NCBI GenBank assembly: GCA_964433135.1
Contig: CAYSQW010000030.1
Span: forward strand, 1 to 40,238
Source: CAYSQW01 sp964433135
Lineage (GTDB): Bacteria; Acidobacteriota; Aminicenantia; Aminicenantales; Aminicenantaceae
Reading direction: 5' to 3'
Length of the DNA: 40,238 nt
Shown piece by piece: positions 32,426-40,238 of the stretch. Numbering within the stretch: the stretch's first letter is position 1; every line of letters begins with the position of its first letter. The notes under the pieces were generated by a model. It searched no databases and was not told where the DNA came from. It saw only the letters and a list, made by a program, of their open reading frames with translations. A program made the translations under genes and the position numbers.

Positions 32426-33891
32426 AGATAAACGATTTGATTCAGGATGTTCCGATCCTTCGATACCGGGGAGAACCGGACATCGATATCCGCGGGCTTT
32501 CACTTTCATCGCTCACCATCGATCCCGGATTTCTTTTCGCCGCCATCAAAGGATTCAAGGCGGACGGGCATGATTTCATTCCCGATGCCGTCGCCCGGGG
32601 CGCCGCCGTCGTGCTATCCGAACGCTCTCCCGACGCTTCGGGAATACCCTGGATACAGGTTGAAAACGGCCGCCGAGCCCTGGCGCTGTGCGCGGCCAAT
32701 TTTCACCATCACCCCTCTTTCGAGATCAATACGATCGGCATCACCGGCACCAAAGGAAAAACCACCACTTCCTATATCCTGGAATCCATTCTGCGGGCAT
32801 CCGGACACCCCCCCGGAGTCATCGGAACGATCGCCTACCGGGGACCCGGCCTTGAACAGCCGGCGCAGCGTACCACTCCCGAAGCACCGGAGCTTCAAGG
32901 GATGCTGCGTACTCTCATCAGACATGGCTCGCGATACTGCGTGATGGAAGTGTCTTCACACTCCCTGGACCTCCACCGCGTCGACGGGATCGAATTCACG
33001 GTTTCCGTTTTCACCAATCTCAGCGGAGATCATCTGGATTATCACATGTCCATGGAAAACTATTTCGCGGCCAAAAAAAAGCTCTTCGAAACCGGCCGGC
33101 GGAAAAAGATCGCGGTTGTCAATATCGACGATCCCTGGGGGCGAAAGCTCCAAGCCGACACACGGCTGGGTGCGATCAGCTATGGGCTCAATGCTCAAGC
33201 TCTGGTGCACCCTGCGTCATATGCGTTTTCAAGCCGCGGGATCGAACTCGATCTGAAATACCCGGGCGGTCAGCGGAAAATCACATCGCCGCTCCTGGGC
33301 AAACCGAACCTGTACAACATCCTGGCCTCCGCAGCCACGGCTCTGGCATTGAAGATATCCCCCCTGGATATCGAAGAAGGCGTCCGATCCCTGCAGGGAA
33401 TTCCGGGACGATTCCAGAGCATTCCCAACACTCGGGGTCTCCAGATACTTGTTGATTACGCCCACACGGACGATGCGCTCCGCAATCTTCTGGAAACGGC
33501 CCGCGAGCTGGAACACCGGCGGCTCCTGTTGGTTTTCGGAGCCGGAGGCGATCGGGATAAATCCAAACGACCGCGAATGGGAGAAATCGCGGGAGAGCTG
33601 GCAGATTGGACCATCTTGACTTCGGACAACCCGCGGACCGAAGACCCCGCGGCCATCCTCACCGATATCGAAACGGGGATCAAGCGCAGCGGCAAAGACC
33701 GTTATGAGATCGAACCCGACCGCAGACGGGCGATCGCACGCATCCTGGCACGGGCCGAATCCGGAGACACCGTTCTGGTGGCGGGAAAAGGACACGAAGA
33801 CTATCAGATCCTCAAAGATAAAGTGATCCATTTCAACGACAGTGAGGTCATCACCGAAATCCTGGGCGATGGGGAAAAGGGCAAGACATGA
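32422..33891 (+). CDS. murE: UDP-MurNAc-tripeptide synthetase MurE (meso-diaminopimelate type)
   Basis: Cytosolic ligase adding the third residue to UDP-MurNAc-L-Ala-D-Glu, 489 residues. The start ATG 32422 overlaps the ftsI stop (ATGA); the ATG at 32404 in the same frame is less likely. The ATP loop GTKGKTTT is at about 109-116. YVMEVSSHSLDLHRV-like (CVMEVSSHSLDLHRVDG) and FTNLSGDHLDYH follow. The DNPR motif at 402-405 is the known signature for meso-diaminopimelate rather than lysine, so the murein is predicted to be DAP type. It overlaps murF by 4 nt. Confidence 0.95.
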   Translation: MKINDLIQDVPILRYRGEPDIDIRGLSLSSLTIDPGFLFAAIKGFKADGHDFIPDAVARGAAVVLSERSPDASGIPWIQVENGRRALALCAANFHHHPSFEINTIGITGTKGKTTTSYILESILRASGHPPGVIGTIAYRGPGLEQPAQRTTPEAPELQGMLRTLIRHGSRYCVMEVSSHSLDLHRVDGIEFTVSVFTNLSGDHLDYHMSMENYFAAKKKLFETGRRKKIAVVNIDDPWGRKLQADTRLGAISYGLNAQALVHPASYAFSSRGIELDLKYPGGQRKITSPLLGKPNLYNILASAATALALKISPLDIEEGVRSLQGIPGRFQSIPNTRGLQILVDYAHTDDALRNLLETARELEHRRLLLVFGAGGDRDKSKRPRMGEIAGELADWTILTSDNPRTEDPAAILTDIETGIKRSGKDRYEIEPDRRRAIARILARAESGDTVLVAGKGHEDYQILKDKVIHFNDSEVITEILGDGEKGKT

Positions 33892-35270
33892 CGGAACTGC
33901 GGTTGGATCAAATAAACCGAATGACCGGCGGTACCCTTGATAAGGGAGATCCGTCCCTCTCTTTTCATAAGTTCAATATCGATTCGCGTCTCACACAGCC
34001 GGGCGAGCTGTTCTTCGCCCTGATGGGCGACCGCAACGGCCATGATTTCATTGCGGCCGCCGCCGCCCGCGGAGCTGCAGGCGCCGTCATCTCACAAAAG
34101 ATCAAGCCGCCTCATTCCCGCTTCGCGCTGGTGCGCGTCAAAAACACATTGACGGCGCTCCAGGAGCTGGCACGCAAAACGCTTATCGAACAGCGCCTCC
34201 GCGTCATCGCCATCACCGGCTCCGCCGGCAAGACCACGACCAAGGAGTTCACGGCATCCCTGCTTTCGAAACGCTTCCGGATTTTAAAATCGAAGAGTAA
34301 TTTCAATAATCATATCGGCCTGCCGCTATCGCTTCTGGAGATGTCCCCGGATCACGATATCGCCGTGCTTGAGATGGGGATGAGCGCTCCGGGCGAAATC
34401 GAGGCGCTGACGCGCATCGCGCCTCCCGATATCGCCATGATCACCAATGTTCTCCCCGTGCACCTCGAATTTTTCGACAGCATCGAGCATATCGCACGCG
34501 CTAAGAAAGAAATCCTCACGGGGATGAAGCCCGAAGGCATCGCCATCTTGAATGGAGACAACCTTCTGCTGCGAAAGATCTCTCAGGAATTCAGGGGGAA
34601 AACCGTATTTTTCGGGCGGGGAGAGGCTTGTCGCATTCGGGCCCGCGACGTACGTCAGTCGGGGCTGCGCGCCCTATCGTTCGAACTGATATACGGATCT
34701 GAGAGAAGACAAATCAAACTGCCTTTTTACACCGAAAGCAACCTCTATAATTATCTAGCCGCCGTCGCCGTCGCCTATGTTTCGGGCATCCCGCTTTCGG
34801 ACATCCCGGCCCTTACGACCGAACTGAAGCCTTTCTCCCAACGCGGAGAGATTCTTCGCTTGAAGTCGAACATCATCGTCGTCGACGATTCCTACAATTC
34901 CAATCCGGCGGCTCTTGAGTCAGCCCTGATAAGCCTTCCAAAGCCCACGGCGGGGCGTAAAGTGGCCGTTCTTGGAGACATGCTGGAGCTGGGTTCCCAG
35001 GCCATCGAATATCACACGCGCGCCGGAAAACAGGTCGCCGCTTGCGGATTCGATCTCCTGATCACCGTCGGCCCTCTCAGCCGCCATATCGCCGATGCCG
35101 CGTTGAAAGCGGGAATGAAACCCGAACAGATCCACATGTACAAGGATGGAGATGAGGCGGCGCGGAAGATCTGGCTGCATATCGAACGGGGGGACTTGAT
35201 CCTGGTCAAGGGATCTCACGGGATAAAAACCGACAAGGTCGTCACTCAGCTCAAAAGCAGGGGGAACTGA
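33888..35270 (+). CDS. murF: UDP-MurNAc-pentapeptide synthetase MurF
   Basis: Cytosolic ligase adding D-Ala-D-Ala to the UDP-MurNAc-tripeptide, 460 residues. Visible: FNIDSRLTQPGELFFALMGDRNGHDFI in the N-terminal domain, the ATP loop ITGSAGKTTTKEF, KSNFNNHIGLPLSLL, VLEMGMSAPGEIEAL, VDDSYNSNPAAL and VLGDMLELG. It is coupled to murE through an ATGA overlap and is followed after 1 nt by mraY. Confidence 0.95.
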   Translation: MTELRLDQINRMTGGTLDKGDPSLSFHKFNIDSRLTQPGELFFALMGDRNGHDFIAAAAARGAAGAVISQKIKPPHSRFALVRVKNTLTALQELARKTLIEQRLRVIAITGSAGKTTTKEFTASLLSKRFRILKSKSNFNNHIGLPLSLLEMSPDHDIAVLEMGMSAPGEIEALTRIAPPDIAMITNVLPVHLEFFDSIEHIARAKKEILTGMKPEGIAILNGDNLLLRKISQEFRGKTVFFGRGEACRIRARDVRQSGLRALSFELIYGSERRQIKLPFYTESNLYNYLAAVAVAYVSGIPLSDIPALTTELKPFSQRGEILRLKSNIIVVDDSYNSNPAALESALISLPKPTAGRKVAVLGDMLELGSQAIEYHTRAGKQVAACGFDLLITVGPLSRHIADAALKAGMKPEQIHMYKDGDEAARKIWLHIERGDLILVKGSHGIKTDKVVTQLKSRGN

Positions 35271-35271
35271 T

Positions 35272-36360
35272 ATGTTGTATTGGCTGCTGGTCCCGCTCAA
35301 GGAAGCATTCGGTTTCTTCAATGTCTTCCGCTATATCACCGTCCGCACGGCACTGGCGGGTATCACCGGGCTTCTCATCAGCCTCGTCCTGGGTCCTTGG
35401 CTGGTCAAACAGCTGAAGAAATACCAGATCGGAGAAGAGATCCGCCCCGACGGCCCCAAATCCCATTCCGAAAAACGCGGCACCCCCACGATGGGAGGGA
35501 TTTTAATCATCGCATCAACCCTCATTCCGACATTCTTATGGGCGGACCTGAGCAACAAGTTCATATGGCTGGCGATGCTGACCATGACCTGTTTCGGTTT
35601 GATCGGGTTTTGGGATGATTATCTGCAGATCAAAAAAAACAAATCGCGGGGGTTGGTGGCCCGGCACAAACTGATCTATCAAATCCTATTTTCCGGGATC
35701 ATCGGATTGATCCTGCTCTATATGGGCTATCAAGGTGATTTCAATCTTCACCTGAGCGTTCCCTTCCTGAAAAACTGGATTCCCTATCTGGGATTCTTTT
35801 ATCTTCCCTGGATCATCTTTATCCTGGTGAGTTCCTCCAATGCGGTGAATCTCGCCGACGGCCTCGACGGACTGGCGATCGGCCTTACTTTCATCTCAGC
35901 CAGCGCTTTCACCGCCATCTCTTATATCGCCGGCCATGCCCTTTGGTCTCAATACCTGAATATCACCGCGGTTCCTCAGGCTTCCGAACTCACGATATTT
36001 ATCGGAGCCATGTCGGGAGCTTGTTTGGGATTCCTCTGGTACAACTGCCATCCGGCCCAAGTTTTCATGGGCGACGTAGGAGCTCTCTCGCTGGGCGGAT
36101 CGTTGGGAGTCGTCGCTATCCTGACCAAACAGGAGTTTCTCCTTTTCATGGTGGCGGGAGTTTTCATCCTGGAAGCGCTTTCCGTGCTGCTGCAGGTTGG
36201 ATATTTCAAGTTGACCGGGGGGAAACGCATTTTCAGAATGGCCCCCCTGCATCACCACTTCGAACTCATGGGATGGTCGGAGCAGAAGATCGTGGTCCGA
36301 TTCTGGATTCTGGCTATCATTTTCGCTCTTTTCAGTTTGACGACATTAAAGTTGAGATAA
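35272..36360 (+). CDS. mraY: Phospho-MurNAc-pentapeptide translocase MraY
   Basis: Polytopic inner-membrane enzyme that makes lipid I from UDP-MurNAc-pentapeptide and undecaprenyl phosphate, 362 residues with about ten helices. Signatures are KSHSEKRGTPTMGGILII, GFWDDYLQIKKN with the catalytic Asp pair, NAVNLADGLDGLAIG, FMGDVGALSLGG and MAPLHHHFELMGW. It starts one base after the murF stop and ends one base before the murD start. No departure from the family is seen. Confidence 0.96.
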   Translation: MLYWLLVPLKEAFGFFNVFRYITVRTALAGITGLLISLVLGPWLVKQLKKYQIGEEIRPDGPKSHSEKRGTPTMGGILIIASTLIPTFLWADLSNKFIWLAMLTMTCFGLIGFWDDYLQIKKNKSRGLVARHKLIYQILFSGIIGLILLYMGYQGDFNLHLSVPFLKNWIPYLGFFYLPWIIFILVSSSNAVNLADGLDGLAIGLTFISASAFTAISYIAGHALWSQYLNITAVPQASELTIFIGAMSGACLGFLWYNCHPAQVFMGDVGALSLGGSLGVVAILTKQEFLLFMVAGVFILEALSVLLQVGYFKLTGGKRIFRMAPLHHHFELMGWSEQKIVVRFWILAIIFALFSLTTLKLR

Positions 36361-36361
36361 C

Positions 36362-37720
36362 ATGCAATTGCATAATAAAAAAGTTCTCGTCGTCGGTCTC
36401 GGCCGTACCGGCGAGGACGTCTGCCGCTTTCTGCTCGACCGGGGCGCCGTCATCACGGTCAGCGAACACAAGCCGGCCGCGGATCTTAAAGAAAAACTCC
36501 GGACATGGAAGGAACGGGGTGTAACCGTGGAAGCCGGCGGCCACCGGGGTCAATCGTTTCTCGATACGGATTTGATCGTCCTCAGCCCCGGCGTTCCCCT
36601 GATACCGGAGTTGAAGGCGGCCCAAGCTCACGGCATTCCCATCATCGCCGAAATCGAACTGGCCGCCCGATTCCTCAAAGGCGATATCATCGGGATTACC
36701 GGTTCCAATGGGAAATCGACCACAACGACCTTAACCCATAAGATTTTAAAAGAAGGAGGACGGCGGGCCTTTCTGGCGGGAAATATCGGAGTGCCGTTGA
36801 TCCGCTTCGCGCTCTCCAGCCGTCCCGATGATCTCTATGTCACCGAGCTCTCGAGCTTTCAACTGGCCCACATCCGGAATTTCCGGGCCCGGGTGGCGGT
36901 ATTCCTGAACCTCTCGCCCGATCACCTCGACTGGCATGAAGGATTCGAAAACTATATGGCGGCCAAGGTGCGCTTGATCCGCTCCCAGTCCACAGACGAC
37001 ATCGCCGTTCTCAATCGGGACTTTCCGGATATCTGGGCGTTGAAAAGCGGCAGGGTTTACGGATTCAGTCTGAAAGAAGAGATCACCCCGGGATGTTTCC
37101 TGCGCGAAGGACGGATCATCCTCTCAGATCGCGAGCCGGAAACCCTGATGTCCGTTGATGAGATCCCTCTGCCGGGTGCTCATAATCGGGAAAACGTGAT
37201 GGCGGCATCCCTTGTGGCCCGTATTTATGACATACCGCTTCCCCGGATCAGACAGTCCATCCTGAGCTTCAAAGGCCTGGAACACCGTTTGGAAGAAGTG
37301 CGCGTCCTGAACGGCGTTCTCTTCACGAATGACTCGAAAGCGACCAACGTCGATGCCACGATAAAATCCATCGAAAGTTACGATCGGAAAATCATCCTGA
37401 TCCTGGGAGGAAAGGACAAGGGCGAGGACTTTTCGCGCCTTCAACCCGCGATCCGAAGCCGGGTGAAGGAGATTCTTATTCTAGGGCAGGCGGGAGACCG
37501 GATCGCCCGCTCCATAGAGGGTTCGGCCCCGATCCGCCGGGTTGCCGGCCTCGAGGATGCCGTCCGGTTCGGAGCCGCATCGGCGGTTCCCGGCGATGTC
37601 GTGCTGCTGGCCCCGGCATGCCCGAGTTTTGATATGTTCAATAATTTTGAAGAGCGGGGACGACTGTTTAAAGAAGAGGTACGGGGGCTGGAAGAGACCG
37701 AGGGTGAAGAGAATGGCTAG
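36362..37720 (+). CDS. murD: UDP-MurNAc-L-alanine:D-glutamate ligase MurD
   Basis: Cytosolic ligase adding D-Glu to UDP-MurNAc-L-Ala, 452 residues. An N-terminal Rossmann-like domain (KVLVVGLGRTGEDVCRFL) binds the UDP-sugar. The central ATPase domain has ITGSNGKSTTTTLTHKIL, and NLSPDHLDWHEGFENY follows. The C-terminal domain has FTNDSKATNVDATIKSI and LILGGKDKGEDF. The 3' end overlaps ftsW by 8 nt. Confidence 0.95.
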   Translation: MQLHNKKVLVVGLGRTGEDVCRFLLDRGAVITVSEHKPAADLKEKLRTWKERGVTVEAGGHRGQSFLDTDLIVLSPGVPLIPELKAAQAHGIPIIAEIELAARFLKGDIIGITGSNGKSTTTTLTHKILKEGGRRAFLAGNIGVPLIRFALSSRPDDLYVTELSSFQLAHIRNFRARVAVFLNLSPDHLDWHEGFENYMAAKVRLIRSQSTDDIAVLNRDFPDIWALKSGRVYGFSLKEEITPGCFLREGRIILSDREPETLMSVDEIPLPGAHNRENVMAASLVARIYDIPLPRIRQSILSFKGLEHRLEEVRVLNGVLFTNDSKATNVDATIKSIESYDRKIILILGGKDKGEDFSRLQPAIRSRVKEILILGQAGDRIARSIEGSAPIRRVAGLEDAVRFGAASAVPGDVVLLAPACPSFDMFNNFEERGRLFKEEVRGLEETEGEENG

Positions 37721-38837
37721 AGAACCAGAGATATTCCGGGCCTACAGCTTCGACAAGTGGCTTTTTATCGCCACCATCGTGCTGATCGTATTCGGACTTA
37801 TCATGGTTTTCAGCTCTTCCGTCATTCTGGCCAGTGAAAAATATAATCAGGCATTTCACTTTCTTTTCAATCAGGCCATCGGAGCGGCGTTGGGGCTCAT
37901 CGGCATCTTCTTCATGCTGTCGATCAAAAAGCCGTTTTACCAGAGCCCTCACGTTATCTACGGCATGCTGGCGTTTTCGGGAGCCTTACTGAGCGTTTGC
38001 CTGGCGATGCCCGCCATCGAAAAGACCAACCGCTGGATTCAGATCTCCGGCATCAGGTTCCAGCCCTCCGAGATCGCCAAACTCAGCCTGATCCTTTTTC
38101 TCGCCGATCATCTTTCCCGGAAACAGGGACGGATCAGCGAGTTGAAATCTCTCGCCTTCCCGCTGGGCGTTCTTTTTTTCCTGATTCTTCTGATCATACG
38201 GGAGCCCGATTACGGAACCGCGATCCTGATTTTCGGGATCGGGACCGCTATGCTTTATCTCGGAGGCGTCAAATTCCGGTATTTCATTTACCTGGGCGGC
38301 GTATCCGCGGCGCTTTTCGGGTTCTATCTTTTTCAGGCCAGCTACCGTCTGCAGCGTATTCTCGCCTTTCTCTCCCCCACCAAGGATCCCCTGGGAAGCG
38401 GCTTTCAGATCATTCAGTCCAAGTTGGCCGTCGGCGCCGGCGGACTGCTCGGAGTCAGTCTGGGCGAAAGCACTCAGAAGCTCTTCTTTCTGCCCTGCGC
38501 CCACACCGACTATATCTACGCCATCATCGGAGAAGAGCTCGGACTTCTGGGAACCCTATCCATTCTCATCCTGTTTTGCATCATTCTGTGGCGGGGGATC
38601 CTCATCTCCTTGAGAGCACCCGACACATTCTGCCGCCTGGTCGCCGCGGGTCTTACCCTGGCCATCCTCGGGCAGGCGCTTTTAAATATCAGCATCGTTC
38701 TGGGACTGGGCCCTCCCACGGGATTGCCTCTTCCCTTGATAAGCTTTGGAAGGTCATCCTTGATCTGCACCCTCCTGAGCATCGGCATCCTGCTGCACAT
38801 ATCGCAGCGGAAAGAAAGCACACGGGCACGAATATGA
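37713..38837 (+). CDS. ftsW: Septal peptidoglycan polymerase FtsW (SEDS family)
   Basis: Inner-membrane glycosyltransferase that polymerises lipid II with FtsI, 374 residues with about ten helices. The start ATG 37713 lies inside the end of murD; the open frame extends further upstream but only as a shadow of murD. Visible SEDS features are GLIMVFSSSVILA, RWIQISGIRFQPSEIAKL, REPDYGTAIL, and the C-terminal GPPTGLPLPLISFGRSSLI. The last motif usually reads F-G-G-S-S; here the second Gly is Arg. The stop overlaps murG (ATGA). Confidence 0.92.
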   Translation: MAREPEIFRAYSFDKWLFIATIVLIVFGLIMVFSSSVILASEKYNQAFHFLFNQAIGAALGLIGIFFMLSIKKPFYQSPHVIYGMLAFSGALLSVCLAMPAIEKTNRWIQISGIRFQPSEIAKLSLILFLADHLSRKQGRISELKSLAFPLGVLFFLILLIIREPDYGTAILIFGIGTAMLYLGGVKFRYFIYLGGVSAALFGFYLFQASYRLQRILAFLSPTKDPLGSGFQIIQSKLAVGAGGLLGVSLGESTQKLFFLPCAHTDYIYAIIGEELGLLGTLSILILFCIILWRGILISLRAPDTFCRLVAAGLTLAILGQALLNISIVLGLGPPTGLPLPLISFGRSSLICTLLSIGILLHISQRKESTRARI

Positions 38838-39937
38838 GCGGAAAAAGAATTATTTTCAGTGGAGGCGGCACAGCCGGACACCTCTTTCCCGCTCTGGCCG
38901 TTGCCCGCAAGATCCGCGAAGCAGCGCCGGACACCGCCATCACCTTCGTCGGCGGAACCCGGGCCCTGGAAAAACGATTGATGGATCACTATCAGGCCGA
39001 TTTCATCCCCTTGAACATAGAAGGCCTCAAAGGGCGGGGGATCAAAAGCCTGAAGTCGCTTCTTCTGCTCCCCTTCGCGTTCGTCAACTCCCTGACGATC
39101 CTGATCCGGAAGCGCCCTCACCTGGTCATCGGCGTCGGAGGCTTCAGCTCAGGGCCGATCGTACTGCTGGCATCCTGGCTGCGGATCCCGACGCTCATCA
39201 TGGAACAGAATCTTCATCCCGGGTTCACCAATCGGATGCTGATCCCCTGGGTCAAACAAGCCGTGGTGGCATTCGAGGAATCCCTCGTCCATTTTAAAAG
39301 AAAAGCCCGATTCATCGGGAATCCCGTAAGAGAAGAATTCTATTCGATAAGCCCGAAGACGCACGGCGAAATCCTCACCGTGTTCATATTCGGGGGGAGC
39401 CAGGGCTCACGCATTCTCAACCGGGTGGCGACCGATGCCCTTCCGATGCTCGAATCCGTCCGGGAGCGACTGCAATTCATCCACCAGACTGGAGAAAGCG
39501 ACCTGAGCTGGGTTCGAGAACGTTACGCCGATGCCGGCTTCCTTGACTCCGTTATTGAGCCCTTCCTGTTTGATATGCCGGAATATTTCCAGCGCTCCGA
39601 CCTGATCGTATGCAGGGCCGGAGCCACGACCATCGCCGAATTGATCGCGGCCCGCAGAGCGGCGATCCTGATCCCTTTCGCTCTTGCGGCGGATAACCAC
39701 CAAGTCCTCAATGCCAGGGAACTCGAAAAGCATGCCGCTGCCGAAGTTATTCTCGAGGAAGAGTTTACTCCTTCCCTTTATGCGCGTAAAATGCATTACT
39801 TCGTTTCAAACATCCCCGCTGTTTCGAAGATGGAAGAAAATCTGGCGGCGCTGCAACCCGAAAAACCCGCGGAAAAGATCTCGGATCTTTGCTTTGAACT
39901 CATGAAAATGCGCCCCAAGGAGGACCTCATTGGTTAA
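38834..39937 (+). CDS. murG: Lipid II synthase MurG
   Basis: Membrane-associated GlcNAc transferase converting lipid I to lipid II, 367 residues. ATG 38834 overlaps the ftsW stop. Visible: the glycine-rich loops SGGGTAGHLFPALAVA and GGFSSGPIVLLASWL, EQNLHPGFTNRML, IFGGSQGSRILNRV, the UDP-GlcNAc-binding CRAGATTIAELIAARRAAILIPF and ADNHQVLNAREL. The 3' end overlaps the proposed TTG start of murC by 8 nt. A normal member of the family. Confidence 0.95.
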   Translation: MSGKRIIFSGGGTAGHLFPALAVARKIREAAPDTAITFVGGTRALEKRLMDHYQADFIPLNIEGLKGRGIKSLKSLLLLPFAFVNSLTILIRKRPHLVIGVGGFSSGPIVLLASWLRIPTLIMEQNLHPGFTNRMLIPWVKQAVVAFEESLVHFKRKARFIGNPVREEFYSISPKTHGEILTVFIFGGSQGSRILNRVATDALPMLESVRERLQFIHQTGESDLSWVRERYADAGFLDSVIEPFLFDMPEYFQRSDLIVCRAGATTIAELIAARRAAILIPFALAADNHQVLNARELEKHAAAEVILEEEFTPSLYARKMHYFVSNIPAVSKMEENLAALQPEKPAEKISDLCFELMKMRPKEDLIG

Positions 39938-40238
39938 ACGCAGCTATCAAAAACTCAAACACATTCACATGGTCGGGATCGGGGGAACCGGCATGAACGG
40001 CATCGCTGAAATCCTGCTCAATCTCGGATATAAGGTTTCGGGCTCGGATATGAACGCGAACCAATCCACACGCAGACTGGCTCGTCTGGGCGCCGACGTC
40101 TCCCTCGGCCACAAAGCGGAAAACAGCATCGGAGCCGATGTCATCGTCATTTCATCCGCCATCAAAGAAGACAACATCGAAGTCCAGGAAGCCAAACGCA
40201 GCAAGATTCCCGTGATTCCACGAGCGGAAATGCTGGCG
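39930..40238 (+). CDS. murC: UDP-MurNAc:L-alanine ligase MurC (partial, runs off the window)
   Basis: First 103 codons of the ligase that adds L-Ala to UDP-MurNAc. AAGGAGG lies 7 nt before TTG 39930, giving (M)VKRSYQKLKHIHMVGIGGTGMNGIAEILLNLGYKVSGSD, the hallmark MurC N-terminus; ISSAIKEDN and VIPRAEML also fit. The start is a TTG inside the end of murG. An ATG at 39969 would cut into the first strand of the Rossmann domain, so I reject it. The rest of the gene lies beyond the window. Confidence 0.93.
   Translation, partial: MVKRSYQKLKHIHMVGIGGTGMNGIAEILLNLGYKVSGSDMNANQSTRRLARLGADVSLGHKAENSIGADVIVISSAIKEDNIEVQEAKRSKIPVIPRAEMLA

Noticed and set aside
1..40238. tRNA, rRNA, CRISPR array, toxin-antitoxin or phage-defence genes
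   Set aside because: I looked for cloverleaf ends, regularly spaced short repeats and typical small gene pairs and saw none that I could support.

Overview
The window reads as chromosome of a Gram-negative, protein-degrading anaerobe, perhaps of the Candidatus Aminicenantes / Acidobacteriota kind. That placement is inference. It rests on a moderately GC-rich sequence, signal peptides and lipoboxes throughout, two outer-membrane-type barrel proteins (one DUF5916), many exported peptidases, an [Fe-S] Tat-type aldo/keto reductase and a complete-looking meso-diaminopimelate murein operon.

Layout. 1-336 is a repeat locus. 339-9451 holds an exported S9 peptidase, a membrane M48 peptidase with zinc ribbons, an iron-type alcohol dehydrogenase, an exported PD40 beta-propeller protein, a truncated M19 dipeptidase and an Fe-S aldo/keto reductase. 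9491-10204 is a second repeat locus. 10203-25174 holds an outer-membrane beta-barrel, two tandem esterase-like lipoproteins, an exported M24 peptidase, a cyclophilin, a small membrane protein, an AGCS symporter, an M28 peptidase, a DUF5916 protein, an M23 peptidase and a Tyr/Gly + Ser/Arg-rich lipoprotein. 25422-26118 is a Nudix/DUF2007 pair. 26112-26640 is a third repeat locus, then an AT-richer stretch with an MscS-type channel, then a fourth repeat locus (28568-28948). From 28961 to the window end runs the division and cell wall (dcw) operon: mraZ-rsmH-ftsL-ftsI-murE-murF-mraY-murD-ftsW-murG-murC, with a strong promoter and a three-box MraZ operator.

How the genes fit together. Exported S9, M24 and M28 peptidases beside an amino-acid:cation symporter suggest peptide scavenging. 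The dcw operon makes lipid II with meso-diaminopimelate (DNPR motif in MurE) and the septal machinery, probably under MraZ autoregulation.

Main discovery candidate. The four intergenic repeat loci contain two kinds of element, here called A (about 180 nt) and B (about 210-260 nt). Each is closed by a long helix. Helix sequences differ between copies while pairing is kept, and every wobble-type position I found is G-U in one orientation only. This is the signature of a folded RNA, present in several copies, with no associated protein gene in the window. In three of four loci the 3' end of element B falls on, or within a few bases of, the stop codon of a convergent gene. I do not recognise the family.
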